Assembly (NCBI GenBank): GCA_045107045.1
Contig: JBGCFR010000010.1
Location: 1-64,000, forward strand
DNA from: Putridiphycobacter sp045107045
Lineage (GTDB): Bacteria > Bacteroidota > Bacteroidia > Flavobacteriales_D > Crocinitomicaceae
Direction of reading: 5' to 3'
Length of the DNA: 64,000 nt
Each line of letters opens with the position of its first letter. The first letter of the stretch is position 1. The translations under genes were made by a program, and so were the position numbers. Of this stretch, positions 17,096 through 25,489 are shown one piece after another. A model generated the notes under the pieces. The model was not told the DNA's origin, did not search any database, and was given only the letters and a program-made list of their open reading frames with translations.

Positions 17096-19996
17096 ATGAA
17101 AAAGTTAAGACTACTCGGAATTTTATTAGGTTGCTTTTTATTATTTAATTCAAATTCTATACAAGCTCAACCCTTGGCAGAAAAGCAGATTAAAAAACTG
17201 GTTAAGAAGGGTAGAAAAGCGACAAGAGATCTTGAATATTGGAAAGCAAAGTCATATTATGATAAAGCTACAAGTGGAGGCAGTCGTGACCCTCAACATT
17301 GGTTTGAAGCTGGAGCTGTTTACTATGATTCCAAAGTTGAACGCGAAAAATCTTTAGAATTTTTTGATGAAGCTATCAATTTATCATTTACCGATACTAT
17401 TCCTGAATTGCTCTATTATATGGGAGATGTGAATCATTACATAGGTGAATATGAAAAGGCAATTGTGTTTTACAATTTATTTAGAAACGAAATAAATGGA
17501 AAAACTGCGAATGGTCCAAATATTAGTGAAGATGTAATTCGGAAAATCGAAATTTGCAATAACGGAATAGACTTAAGAGATAAAAAAGTAATGCGTTTTG
17601 CGGAGATAACAAATATGGGAGATAATATAAATACAAATTCTTCTGATTATTCTGCAGTATTAAATAAAGATGAGGATATTATCCTTTTTTGTTCGCGGAG
17701 ACCATATTCGAACAAAAAAAGTATTGATGGAGAATACTATGAAGACATCTATTATTCAAAAAAATCGGGTGATTCATGGTCAAAATCTAAAGTTATAGAT
17801 AAATCTTCTGGATATATTAATAAAGAAATAAATGGTGGGAAAAGCCATGAAGCTCCAATTTCATTATCATCAGATGGTGAGACATTGTATATCTATAAAG
17901 AAAATAGTATTTGGAAAAGTAAAAAATCAAAGAACGGGGAATGGGGAATCCCGGTGAAAATGAATAAAAATACAAATATTGGAAAATCAAACCACAGTAT
18001 TTTTGTAACTGCAGATGAACAAGAAATGTATATTGTTGCTGCTGGTGCCAAAGGAAGTATTGGCGGTAGAGACATCTATGTAGCTCGTGCAAACCCAGAT
18101 GGATCATGGGGAGTGCCAACAAACGTAGGACCACAAATAAACACTAAATATGATGAAGATGCACCTTTCTTAACTTCGGATGGGAAATCATTCTACTTTG
18201 CCTCTAAAGGACATAACACTATGGGAGGTTATGACATATTTAAAGTAGAGCGAAATGAGTCTGGAAATTGGGGCGACCCAATAAATGTTGGAGCACCAAT
18301 AAACTCAAATGACAATGATATTTTTTATGTAGAAAATGCTGAAGGTTCAATTGCGTATTTTTCATCTTTAAGACCAGGATCATATGGTCAGTTAGATCTA
18401 TATTCAGCAAGTTTTGATTGCCAAAACATTCCTACAACTAATGTTAATGGTTATACAATTTATGCAGAAACACATACACCTGTGAGTGGAATTATAAAAA
18501 TCACAAACAAAGAAACAGGCGAAGAGATGGGAACATATACTATTGATCCGTTAACAGGTAAATACAACATGGTTCTTCCTCCAGATGCGACCTATTTACT
18601 TGAACTTGTTGCCGCACAAAAAGGTTTTTCATTAGAAAGAGCTCATACAGAAGAGTTTTATGTACCAAAGCAATGTGAGTCCTATAACCTTTTCCAACAA
18701 ATATCGATAAGCAATGTTAAAAATGATGATGGTGATGTTGTTGCCCAAAAAGCTAAATTTGAAAATGCACTCTTCGATATTGAAACTGCAACTAAAGAAA
18801 AATTTCAAATGGATGAAATTGCTACAAATACAAGTTTCAGAGACTCTACTGCAGGTATTAAAGGAACTATAGCTCATAATGGCACCGTGAATGCAGCTGA
18901 CATTGAAGTTGATTTGTTAAATCTTGATAATGAAATTATAAGGATAACAAAAACTGATATGTACGGGAATTTTGCCTTTGAAAAAATTAATCCGAAAGAC
19001 GATTATATAGTTGTAGTAAATGAAGAAGATGCTTTGAGAAGTTATAGAAACGCTATTGGAAATAATATTACCGAAACATCTCCAATACAAGGATTTATTC
19101 AGAGTTACAATAATTCAGATGAAAAAGCTAAGCCAAGAACAAGTATTTATATTGCAGATGATAACAATGAAATTAAGAGTAATTCAATGACCGATAATAA
19201 TGGTTACTTTTCATTGAGTAATGATCCTGAGGATGCAGTTCAAGTAGCAGAAATTAACAGAAATACAACTATGTCTTACAATATGGATATTCCAACAGAA
19301 GAAGTTCTATTTTCTGCTTACCTAGTAAATTTAGATGCTGAAACAAGTGATGTTGTTTATTCCGAATTTATAGATATGGTAGATTTAAAAGATATTGTTA
19401 AAGCAGGTGATTTAGCTACAAACAATGTGTCATCCAATGATAATAATTCGGTTGTCGACAATACAGTAATTGATAATACAACAGCCAATAACACTTTGGT
19501 TGACAATACAGTGATTGATAACACAACAACCAATAATACTGTAGTCGACAATACAACAACTATTGATAACACAACCACCAATACTAATGTACCAAATGCA
19601 AATATTAATAATGGTGGAACTAATGTTACATCTTCTGATTTTTCAAACATCTACTTTGACTTTGACAAATACTTTTTACGAGATAAGAGTAAAAATATTT
19701 TAGAAAACGTATATAACTATTTAAAAGATCATCCGAACGCAACATTAAGATTAGATGGGCATACTGACTGGATAGGTACAGAAGAATATAATACTACATT
19801 GTCACAAGTTAGAACACTTGTTGCCTATAAATATTTAATTGAAAAAGGTATTGCTCCTGATAGATTGGATAATGCTTGGTTCGGTGAAACAAAACCAGCT
19901 GTACCAAATACAAGTTCATCAAATCGTCAATTAAATAGAAGAGTTGAAATTAAACTTGACATTCCTGAGATGTCGGCATTATATATTCAACTTTAA
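17096..19996 (+). CDS. PorE-like OmpA-family protein (TPR, PD40 propeller, CRD-like, OmpA)
   Basis: The 966 residues follow the order of the T9SS protein PorE. A signal peptide (NSNSIQAQ) comes first, then TPR-like helices (about 30-160) and a WD40-like PD40 propeller (about 170-440, repeats of the type 'DEDAPFLTSDGKSFYFASKG'). Carboxypeptidase-regulatory-like beta domains lie at about 450-760, then an Asn/Asp/Thr-rich repeat linker (about 780-845) and a peptidoglycan-binding OmpA domain (YFDFDKYFLRDKS to NRRVEIKL). PorE anchors the T9SS outer-membrane machinery to the cell wall. Several Bacteroidota paralogs share the layout, so PorE itself is not certain. There are 175 bases with no gene upstream, after the E2 terminator. 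Confidence 0.85.
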   Translation: MKKLRLLGILLGCFLLFNSNSIQAQPLAEKQIKKLVKKGRKATRDLEYWKAKSYYDKATSGGSRDPQHWFEAGAVYYDSKVEREKSLEFFDEAINLSFTDTIPELLYYMGDVNHYIGEYEKAIVFYNLFRNEINGKTANGPNISEDVIRKIEICNNGIDLRDKKVMRFAEITNMGDNINTNSSDYSAVLNKDEDIILFCSRRPYSNKKSIDGEYYEDIYYSKKSGDSWSKSKVIDKSSGYINKEINGGKSHEAPISLSSDGETLYIYKENSIWKSKKSKNGEWGIPVKMNKNTNIGKSNHSIFVTADEQEMYIVAAGAKGSIGGRDIYVARANPDGSWGVPTNVGPQINTKYDEDAPFLTSDGKSFYFASKGHNTMGGYDIFKVERNESGNWGDPINVGAPINSNDNDIFYVENAEGSIAYFSSLRPGSYGQLDLYSASFDCQNIPTTNVNGYTIYAETHTPVSGIIKITNKETGEEMGTYTIDPLTGKYNMVLPPDATYLLELVAAQKGFSLERAHTEEFYVPKQCESYNLFQQISISNVKNDDGDVVAQKAKFENALFDIETATKEKFQMDEIATNTSFRDSTAGIKGTIAHNGTVNAADIEVDLLNLDNEIIRITKTDMYGNFAFEKINPKDDYIVVVNEEDALRSYRNAIGNNITETSPIQGFIQSYNNSDEKAKPRTSIYIADDNNEIKSNSMTDNNGYFSLSNDPEDAVQVAEINRNTTMSYNMDIPTEEVLFSAYLVNLDAETSDVVYSEFIDMVDLKDIVKAGDLATNNVSSNDNNSVVDNTVIDNTTANNTLVDNTVIDNTTTNNTVVDNTTTIDNTTTNTNVPNANINNGGTNVTSSDFSNIYFDFDKYFLRDKSKNILENVYNYLKDHPNATLRLDGHTDWIGTEEYNTTLSQVRTLVAYKYLIEKGIAPDRLDNAWFGETKPAVPNTSSSNRQLNRRVEIKLDIPEMSALYIQL
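19451..19585 (+). repeat. Three tandem 45-bp in-frame repeats
   Basis: Three units of 15 codons encode VVDNTVIDNTTANNT, LVDNTVIDNTTTNNT and VVDNTTTIDNTTTNT in the linker before the OmpA domain. The units are similar at both DNA and protein level, so copy number could change by slippage. Confidence 0.85.
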
Positions 19997-20004
19997 CCAC
20001 ATTA

Positions 20005-20847
20005 ATGGAACTCAATCTAAAAAAAGCAATCGTTTTCTTCGATCTTGAAGCTACGGGACTAAATGTTACAAAGGATAGAATTGTTGAAATCGGAATTATT
20101 AAAATCAATTCTGACGGCAGTGAAGAAAGACTTGTTCAAAAAGTTAATCCTGAAATGAAAATGTCTCAAGAGGTAATAGATATTCATGGAATAACTGATG
20201 AAATGGTAAAGGATGAGCCTACCTTTAAGACAGTTGCTCCAAAAATAAATGCCTTTATTGGAGATTCAGACTTGGCCGGCTATAATTCTAATAAATTTGA
20301 TATTCCATTATTATTAGAAGAGTTTGTTCGTGCTGATGAGGCGTTCTCAATGGAAAATAGAAATTGTGTTGACGTTCAAAATATTTTCCATAAGATGGAA
20401 AAACGAACTCTAGAGGCTGCCTATCAATTTTACTGTCAGAAATCAATTGAAAATGCACACAGTGCTGAAGCTGATATTTTTGCAACATACGAAGTACTAA
20501 AAGCGCAATTAGATCGGTATTCTGATCTTAAAAATGACATGGAATTTTTAGCTGAGTTTAGCCAAAATTCTAAAAATAAGATTGCAGATTTTAGTGGAAG
20601 ACTAGCCTATAATAAAGACAATGAATTGATATATAATTTTGGCAAGCATCAAAACAAAACAGTTGCTGAAATTCTAAAAAAGGAACCTGGGTACCACAGT
20701 TGGATGCTAAATAATGATTTTCCTCATTATACAAAAAAAGTTCTCAAGGCAGCTATTTCCAAAATTCAAGCTATTAAAAAGGAAAATAACAAGGCTAGCT
20801 TTGAAGACAAATTGTCTGAACTAAAATCTAAATTTCCAAGTAAGTAA
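20005..20847 (+). CDS. DnaQ-like 3'-5' exonuclease with C-terminal QSregVF-like domain
   Basis: Residues 1-170 are a DEDDh exonuclease: FFDLEATG with Asp13 and Glu15, the middle Asp in GYNSNKFDIPLL, and HSAEADIF for the last His and Asp. The C-terminal part (about 205-250) has FGKHQNKTVAEIL and GYHSWMLNNDFP, the small domain seen in exodeoxyribonuclease X-like and quorum-regulated virulence-factor proteins. It is smaller than the replicative epsilon complex partner and probably acts in DNA repair or RNA/DNA trimming. It starts eight bases after the OmpA-family stop, on the same strand. Confidence 0.88.
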   Translation: MELNLKKAIVFFDLEATGLNVTKDRIVEIGIIKINSDGSEERLVQKVNPEMKMSQEVIDIHGITDEMVKDEPTFKTVAPKINAFIGDSDLAGYNSNKFDIPLLLEEFVRADEAFSMENRNCVDVQNIFHKMEKRTLEAAYQFYCQKSIENAHSAEADIFATYEVLKAQLDRYSDLKNDMEFLAEFSQNSKNKIADFSGRLAYNKDNELIYNFGKHQNKTVAEILKKEPGYHSWMLNNDFPHYTKKVLKAAISKIQAIKKENNKASFEDKLSELKSKFPSK

Positions 20848-20908
20848 TTGTTTGAGCCAACATTTATTGATTAATTTTAGTGTTCGATACTAAAATTAGA
20901 ACTTTCTT

Positions 20909-21517
20909 ATGAAAATAATTTGTATTGGTCGTAACTATGCCAAGCACGCTGTTGAAATGAAAGCTGAATTGCCAAAAGAACCAGTTTTCTTTTTAAAGCC
21001 AGATTCTGCCATTAATCGATTTAACTACATGTATATCCCTGAATTTACTAATGATTTGCATCATGAAGTAGAACTGGTAGTAAAGATATGCAAGGTTGGA
21101 AAACACATTGATGAAACCTTTGCTCATAATTACTATGAAGAAATTGGTTTAGGAATTGACTTCACAGCTCGAGACAAACAAGCAGAATGCAAACAAAAAG
21201 GATTACCTTGGGAAATTGCTAAAGCTTTTGACAATAGTGCCCTTGTATCCAAAGAATTTATATCCAAGGCAGAATTAGATCTTGCCAATATTAATTTTTC
21301 GTTAAAAAAAAACGGAGAATGCATTCAAATTGGCCAATCTGTAAACATGATATTTAATATTAACAAAATAATAACTTACGTTTCGCAATTCTTTACTTTA
21401 AAAACAGGTGATCTTATATTTACTGGCACACCTGAAGGTGTAGGACCAGTTAATCAGAATGACCGATTAACTGGCTATATTGGCAATAAACAGATGTTTA
21501 AATTAGATATTAAGTAA
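20909..21517 (+). CDS. Fumarylacetoacetate hydrolase-fold family protein
   Basis: The 202 residues form one FAH domain: ICIGRNYAKHA, PVFFLKPDSAI, HHEVELVVKI (the metal-binding Glu-x-Glu), GIDFTARD and the terminal GDLIFTGTPEGVGPV. Family members are hydrolases or decarboxylases, including oxaloacetate decarboxylase and acylpyruvase. The exact substrate is not evident. The next gene begins with the base after its stop, indicating co-transcription. Confidence 0.9.
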   Translation: MKIICIGRNYAKHAVEMKAELPKEPVFFLKPDSAINRFNYMYIPEFTNDLHHEVELVVKICKVGKHIDETFAHNYYEEIGLGIDFTARDKQAECKQKGLPWEIAKAFDNSALVSKEFISKAELDLANINFSLKKNGECIQIGQSVNMIFNINKIITYVSQFFTLKTGDLIFTGTPEGVGPVNQNDRLTGYIGNKQMFKLDIK

Positions 21518-22666
21518 TTGAATAGCCATAAACCACATATTCTGATTTTACCAAAATGGTATCCAAATATTACAGATCCACAACTTGGTATATTTATTGA
21601 AAATCATGCAAATCTTATTGCAAAAGAATTTAAAGTCTCGGTTATCTATGTCGCATCAGACGCTAATATTAAGGAACGGTTTTCAATCAAGAAAACTAAG
21701 ATTGGTTTAGTTGATGAAATACGAATTACATATAAAAAAGTCACTTTTTTTAAAAAATTGAGACATTTGTTAAAATACAGAAAAGCCCAAAAAATAGGAT
21801 TAGCGCAGATAAAAAACACACCCGATTTAGTTCATGTCCATGTTCCAATCCGACCTTCATTATTGGCTATGAATCTTCAAAAAAAATACGGTATTCCTTA
21901 TTTAATTACTGAGCATTGGTCAGGTCATCTCAATGAACAATTCATTAAACTACCAAAACTTTATCAATCCTTTTATAAAAAAACACTCTCAAAAGCATCA
22001 CTAGTTACAGCTGTTAGTGAGCCCTTGGCAGAAAAATTAAGGCTTTTAACTAAAAGTGAAGTACAAACAATTCCTAATTTTATTCTTGAGCCTAAAAATG
22101 TTCATACGAAAAGAGATAAGTTAAATCGTATTCGAATTATTTCGGTATCAGATTTAAACAATACTACAAAAAACATTATCGGTCTGCTAAGAGGTTTTAA
22201 AAAAGCACTCGAGCATAATAAACGGTTACACCTTTCTATTATTGGTGATGGACCTGATAAAGATAAAATAGAATGTGTAGCAAAAGAGCTTAAGCTTTTA
22301 GATGATGTTTCTTTTCTTGGCCGGAAAACACAAGTCGAAGTGCAAGATATACTGCACGACTTTGATTTTTACATCTGCAACTCAAATGTTGAAACATTCG
22401 GTATGACAGTAGCTGAGGCACTGATTGCTGGAAAACCGGTAATTTGCACTCGCTGTGGTGGCCCTGAGTCATTTGTTGATACAAGTAACGGGATACTAAT
22501 TGAAACTAATGATATCGAAGCGCTATGCCAGGCAATTTTAGACATGTCCGAAAGTTTTCAAGACTACAATCAATCCAATATTAGCAATGAGATAAAAAAT
22601 AAGTTTGGTTCAAAAACTGTTCTCAAGCATTGGAGCAAAGCCTATCAGTCTATCTTAGACGAATAG
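21518..22666 (+). CDS. Family 4 glycosyltransferase
   Basis: The 382-residue protein, started at TTG directly after the upstream stop, is a GT-B retaining enzyme. The N-terminal domain opens LILPKWYPNITDPQLGIFIENH; the C-terminal domain has SIIGDGPDKDKIE and the nucleotide-sugar binding ETFGMTVAEALIAGKPVICTRCGGPE (E-x7-E motif). It would add sugars to a surface glycan. No other glycan gene is adjacent. Its last 17 bases overlap the convergent M23 peptidase gene. Confidence 0.9.
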   Translation: MNSHKPHILILPKWYPNITDPQLGIFIENHANLIAKEFKVSVIYVASDANIKERFSIKKTKIGLVDEIRITYKKVTFFKKLRHLLKYRKAQKIGLAQIKNTPDLVHVHVPIRPSLLAMNLQKKYGIPYLITEHWSGHLNEQFIKLPKLYQSFYKKTLSKASLVTAVSEPLAEKLRLLTKSEVQTIPNFILEPKNVHTKRDKLNRIRIISVSDLNNTTKNIIGLLRGFKKALEHNKRLHLSIIGDGPDKDKIECVAKELKLLDDVSFLGRKTQVEVQDILHDFDFYICNSNVETFGMTVAEALIAGKPVICTRCGGPESFVDTSNGILIETNDIEALCQAILDMSESFQDYNQSNISNEIKNKFGSKTVLKHWSKAYQSILDE

Positions 22667-23609
22667 TCTGACCAATATGCAAAGTAGAAGTTGATTTGAT
22701 ACGATTCAGTTTACAAAGCTTAGAAACCGTTGTACGATTTCGTTTAGCTATGACTGACAAAGTATCTCCACTCCTAACCTTATGATATTTTCTGTTTGAT
22801 GAATTAGATGTACCTCCAGTTGAAGTACCGCTATTACTTGGCTTAGAATGTTCAAAAACTGCACTATGAACGAAAAAGTTTGAGCTTTTAATATCTCCTT
22901 TACCAAAATCAAAAACTAGTTCAGGATCTATAGGCTGATCGTAAAAACGTATTTCAAAATGTAAATGTGAACCAGAGGAACGCCCTGTATTACCACCTAA
23001 ACCAATTGGCTCTCCTGCCTTTACAAATTGATTGGGTTTTATTAATAGCTTAGAAAGATGTGCATAGTACGTTTCAAAACCATTATAATGTCTTGCTATA
23101 ATTAAATTACCAAAGCCATTAGGATGGTATTTCCCATACCTAATAACACCATCAAAAGCGGCATATACTGTATCCCCAGTTTCTAAATCCAAATCTGTTC
23201 CATTATGATTTCTACCGTATCTAATTCCAAAATGAGATGTAACAGTTACATTTTTAACTGGAATAGACGCAACATCATGAATCGAATCTAAAACGCAAAG
23301 CCATAAGGTATCTTTTAATAGGTTTACAGGGTTTTCGTTATAGGTTATAGTAACATCATTCTTCCAGTAACTCTTAAATTCCAACGTAGAGTCTTCAATT
23401 AAAAGATGATGTACATGCTCATTTAATATACCGTCAAAATCAGATTCAACCTTATTAGCATCAAATATTCTTTGCTCTTCTTCCAAAATAATTTCAGCCG
23501 CCTGCTTGTCAAAAAGAGCATCTAACGAATCCTGATCCTTATCAGAGTTTTGAGCGTTTAAGTGTGTACATGCTAAAAGAGCGCAAAACATTAACATTAA
23601 TTTCATCAT
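22650..23609 (-). CDS. M23 peptidase with C-terminal LysM domain
   Basis: The ATG at 23609 gives a signal peptide (MMKLMLMFCALLACTHLNAQ). A LytM/M23 domain in the middle shows HNGTDLDL and HLHFEIRF, the zinc ligands of active endopeptidases. A LysM domain (YHKVRSGDTLSVIAKRN to LHIGQTIRLR) ends the protein. Active zinc motifs indicate a true peptidoglycan hydrolase rather than an EnvC-like activator. It acts in the periplasm on cell-wall crosslinks. An upstream in-frame ATG at 23654 would spoil the signal peptide and lies beyond the -7 box. Confidence 0.92.
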   Translation of the reverse strand: MMKLMLMFCALLACTHLNAQNSDKDQDSLDALFDKQAAEIILEEEQRIFDANKVESDFDGILNEHVHHLLIEDSTLEFKSYWKNDVTITYNENPVNLLKDTLWLCVLDSIHDVASIPVKNVTVTSHFGIRYGRNHNGTDLDLETGDTVYAAFDGVIRYGKYHPNGFGNLIIARHYNGFETYYAHLSKLLIKPNQFVKAGEPIGLGGNTGRSSGSHLHFEIRFYDQPIDPELVFDFGKGDIKSSNFFVHSAVFEHSKPSNSGTSTGGTSNSSNRKYHKVRSGDTLSVIAKRNRTTVSKLCKLNRIKSTSTLHIGQTIRLR

Positions 23610-23626
23610 AGAAAATAATTGAGCAG

Positions 23627-23654
23627 CAAAAATACAAATTTTATTTAAACTCAA
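23627..23654 (-). promoter_or_regulatory. Promoter of the M23 peptidase gene (TTG-N17-TATTTTTG)
   Basis: On the minus strand a TTG is followed after 17 bases by TATTTTTG (23634-23627). The box ends 17 bases before the ATG at 23609, which supports that start. Confidence 0.6.
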
Positions 23655-23746
23655 TGAAACCTATAATAGTCATTTGATTATGTGGAAACTAAACATTCCC
23701 AAATATAATTTGTACGGATTACTTTAAATTATACAATACAAAATTT

Positions 23747-23754
23747 TACTTTTG
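23747..23754 (+). promoter_or_regulatory. -7 box (TACTTTTG) upstream of trmD
   Basis: TACTTTTG matches TAnnTTTG and ends 31 bases before the trmD start codon at 23786. Confidence 0.45.
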
Positions 23755-23785
23755 TTACAGTAAAATAATTAACTAATTTTTACAA

Positions 23786-24460
23786 ATGCGCATTGATATT
23801 CTTACAGTTTTACCAGACCTTTTTGAAGGACCTTTTAGTCATTCAATTTTAAAAAGAGCTCAAGATAAAGGATTGGCTAAAATTGTAGTACATAACATCA
23901 GAGACTATTCGACACACCGTCAAAAAAGTGTTGATGATTATCAATACGGTGGCGGAGCCGGGATGGTAATGACTATTCAGCCAATAGCTGATTGTATTGA
24001 TAAGTTAAAGAGCGACAGGGATTATGATGAAATTATTTACATGACACCAGATGGTGATTTGTTTGATCAAGGTACTGCGAATGCGTTATCACTCGGACAG
24101 AATATAATTTTACTATGTGGTCATTACAAAGGTGTTGATCAAAGGATAAGAGATTTGTATATTACTAAGGAAATATCAGTAGGAAGCTATGTTTTATCGG
24201 GTGGTGAATTGGCAGCAGCAATAGTGTCAGATGCTATTATTCGCTTATTGCCAGGAGTTTTAAATGATGAAACCTCAGCACTTACCGATTCTTTTCAAGA
24301 CAATTTGTTAGCCCCCCCAGTTTATACCCGACCGCAAGATTATAATGGCCATAGAGTACCAGAAATTCTTTTAAGTGGTGACGATAAGAAAATAGAGGAT
24401 TGGAGAATGACTCAAGCTGTTAAAAGAACAAATGAGCGTCGGCCAGACTTACTCAGCTAA
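23786..24460 (+). CDS. trmD: tRNA (guanine37-N1)-methyltransferase
   Basis: The 224-residue SPOUT enzyme has the TrmD start MRIDILTVLPDLFEGPF, the YGGGAGMVM loop, LLCGHYKGVDQRI and the trefoil-knot SVGSYVLSGGELAA, all diagnostic. It methylates G37 of tRNAs to prevent frameshifting. Full length. The usual neighbours rimM and rplS are absent, so it stands alone. Its last 12 bases overlap the convergent phosphoesterase gene. Confidence 0.97.
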   Translation: MRIDILTVLPDLFEGPFSHSILKRAQDKGLAKIVVHNIRDYSTHRQKSVDDYQYGGGAGMVMTIQPIADCIDKLKSDRDYDEIIYMTPDGDLFDQGTANALSLGQNIILLCGHYKGVDQRIRDLYITKEISVGSYVLSGGELAAAIVSDAIIRLLPGVLNDETSALTDSFQDNLLAPPVYTRPQDYNGHRVPEILLSGDDKKIEDWRMTQAVKRTNERRPDLLS

Positions 24461-25489
24461 TGCATTTCTAAGCTTTCGTTTTACTAACCATCTCCTTATC
24501 AAAAAGACAAAAGACAGAGCTGTTATAACGCCAATCCAAAAAAAGTGATGGAAAATCATTCGCTTAAAAAGGTAATACAAAAGTCTGTAATTAAATGGTT
24601 CTTCAGAACTATTACTATTCCAAAACTCCACATCATAATCCTTTAAATTGAACATTGTTTGACCTGTTAAACTAATTGTTTTAAAACTTGGTAGTTCTTC
24701 TTCTTTAACAGATACTTTTAACCAGGCATCTCTTTTTAAACCTCTTATAGCCGTAGCAATATAGGTAATATCATTATCCTCATGATAAAAAAAAGATGCT
24801 GGCGCATCACCTAGTGAACCTGAAAACCAATAAACAGGTGTTAATTCAGCTATTTCTTGAAGTAATGGATGTACTTCGCTAGAAAAATTATTCCCTAAAA
24901 CGGACTGAGTGTTGTCTGAAAAAAGTCCATTAAGTGATGAATAATGTTTTACCCAAATAGTTCGGTGGCAATAAATAAACACTTTTTTAACTTGCCCTTT
25001 ATTTATTTGTGCTACACAAGTTTTTAACGTATTTAATTGGTCTGAATTAAAACTACCATTATCAGTCTCGGTATCAAAAAACAAATGTAAATCCTTTCCA
25101 ATCCTAAAGGAGAAATTAGTTTCTCCATATTTTTTTTGATAAATATCTTTTGTTAAATCATGATTTCCAACAGTATTAAACAGTGGTATTTTTAATTGGC
25201 TAAATAGTGACGCTTCAAAAAATGGAATATCATTGGAAACATCTAAAAATAAATCACCTAGACAGACTAAAAATTCTGATTCGCTGTTGTTTAACTGATC
25301 CAAATTAGCTAGCAAAGTATTCGTTGGATACCCTGTTCTATTTGCTCCAGACCCATGGAAATGTCCGCTTACGAAAAATGAGTAATTTCCAGTCGAATCA
25401 TTCTTAATCTCTAACCCATTAAATGGCGATTTTTGAGCATTGCCTATTATTGTAACTAATATTAAATATAATAACATTGTTTTTTTCAT
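24449..25489 (-). CDS. Membrane-anchored metallophosphoesterase-like protein, active site degenerate
   Basis: A 346-residue protein with a signal peptide (TIIGNAQ), a calcineurin-like fold and a C-terminal membrane span (about 318-335). Conserved are CLGDLFLD (Gly78-Asp79), VGNHDL (108-112) and CHRT (His175). The first DxH motif reads HFH (43-45), and the last GHxH motif reads GSLG (224-227), so two metal-ligand sets are altered and activity is doubtful. The start shares one base with the stop of the upstream CotH-like gene (TGATG), so the two are tightly coupled. It is the last gene of the CotH/O-antigen-ligase block. Confidence 0.8.
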   Translation of the reverse strand: MKKTMLLYLILVTIIGNAQKSPFNGLEIKNDSTGNYSFFVSGHFHGSGANRTGYPTNTLLANLDQLNNSESEFLVCLGDLFLDVSNDIPFFEASLFSQLKIPLFNTVGNHDLTKDIYQKKYGETNFSFRIGKDLHLFFDTETDNGSFNSDQLNTLKTCVAQINKGQVKKVFIYCHRTIWVKHYSSLNGLFSDNTQSVLGNNFSSEVHPLLQEIAELTPVYWFSGSLGDAPASFFYHEDNDITYIATAIRGLKRDAWLKVSVKEEELPSFKTISLTGQTMFNLKDYDVEFWNSNSSEEPFNYRLLYYLFKRMIFHHFFWIGVITALSFVFLIRRWLVKRKLRNALAE

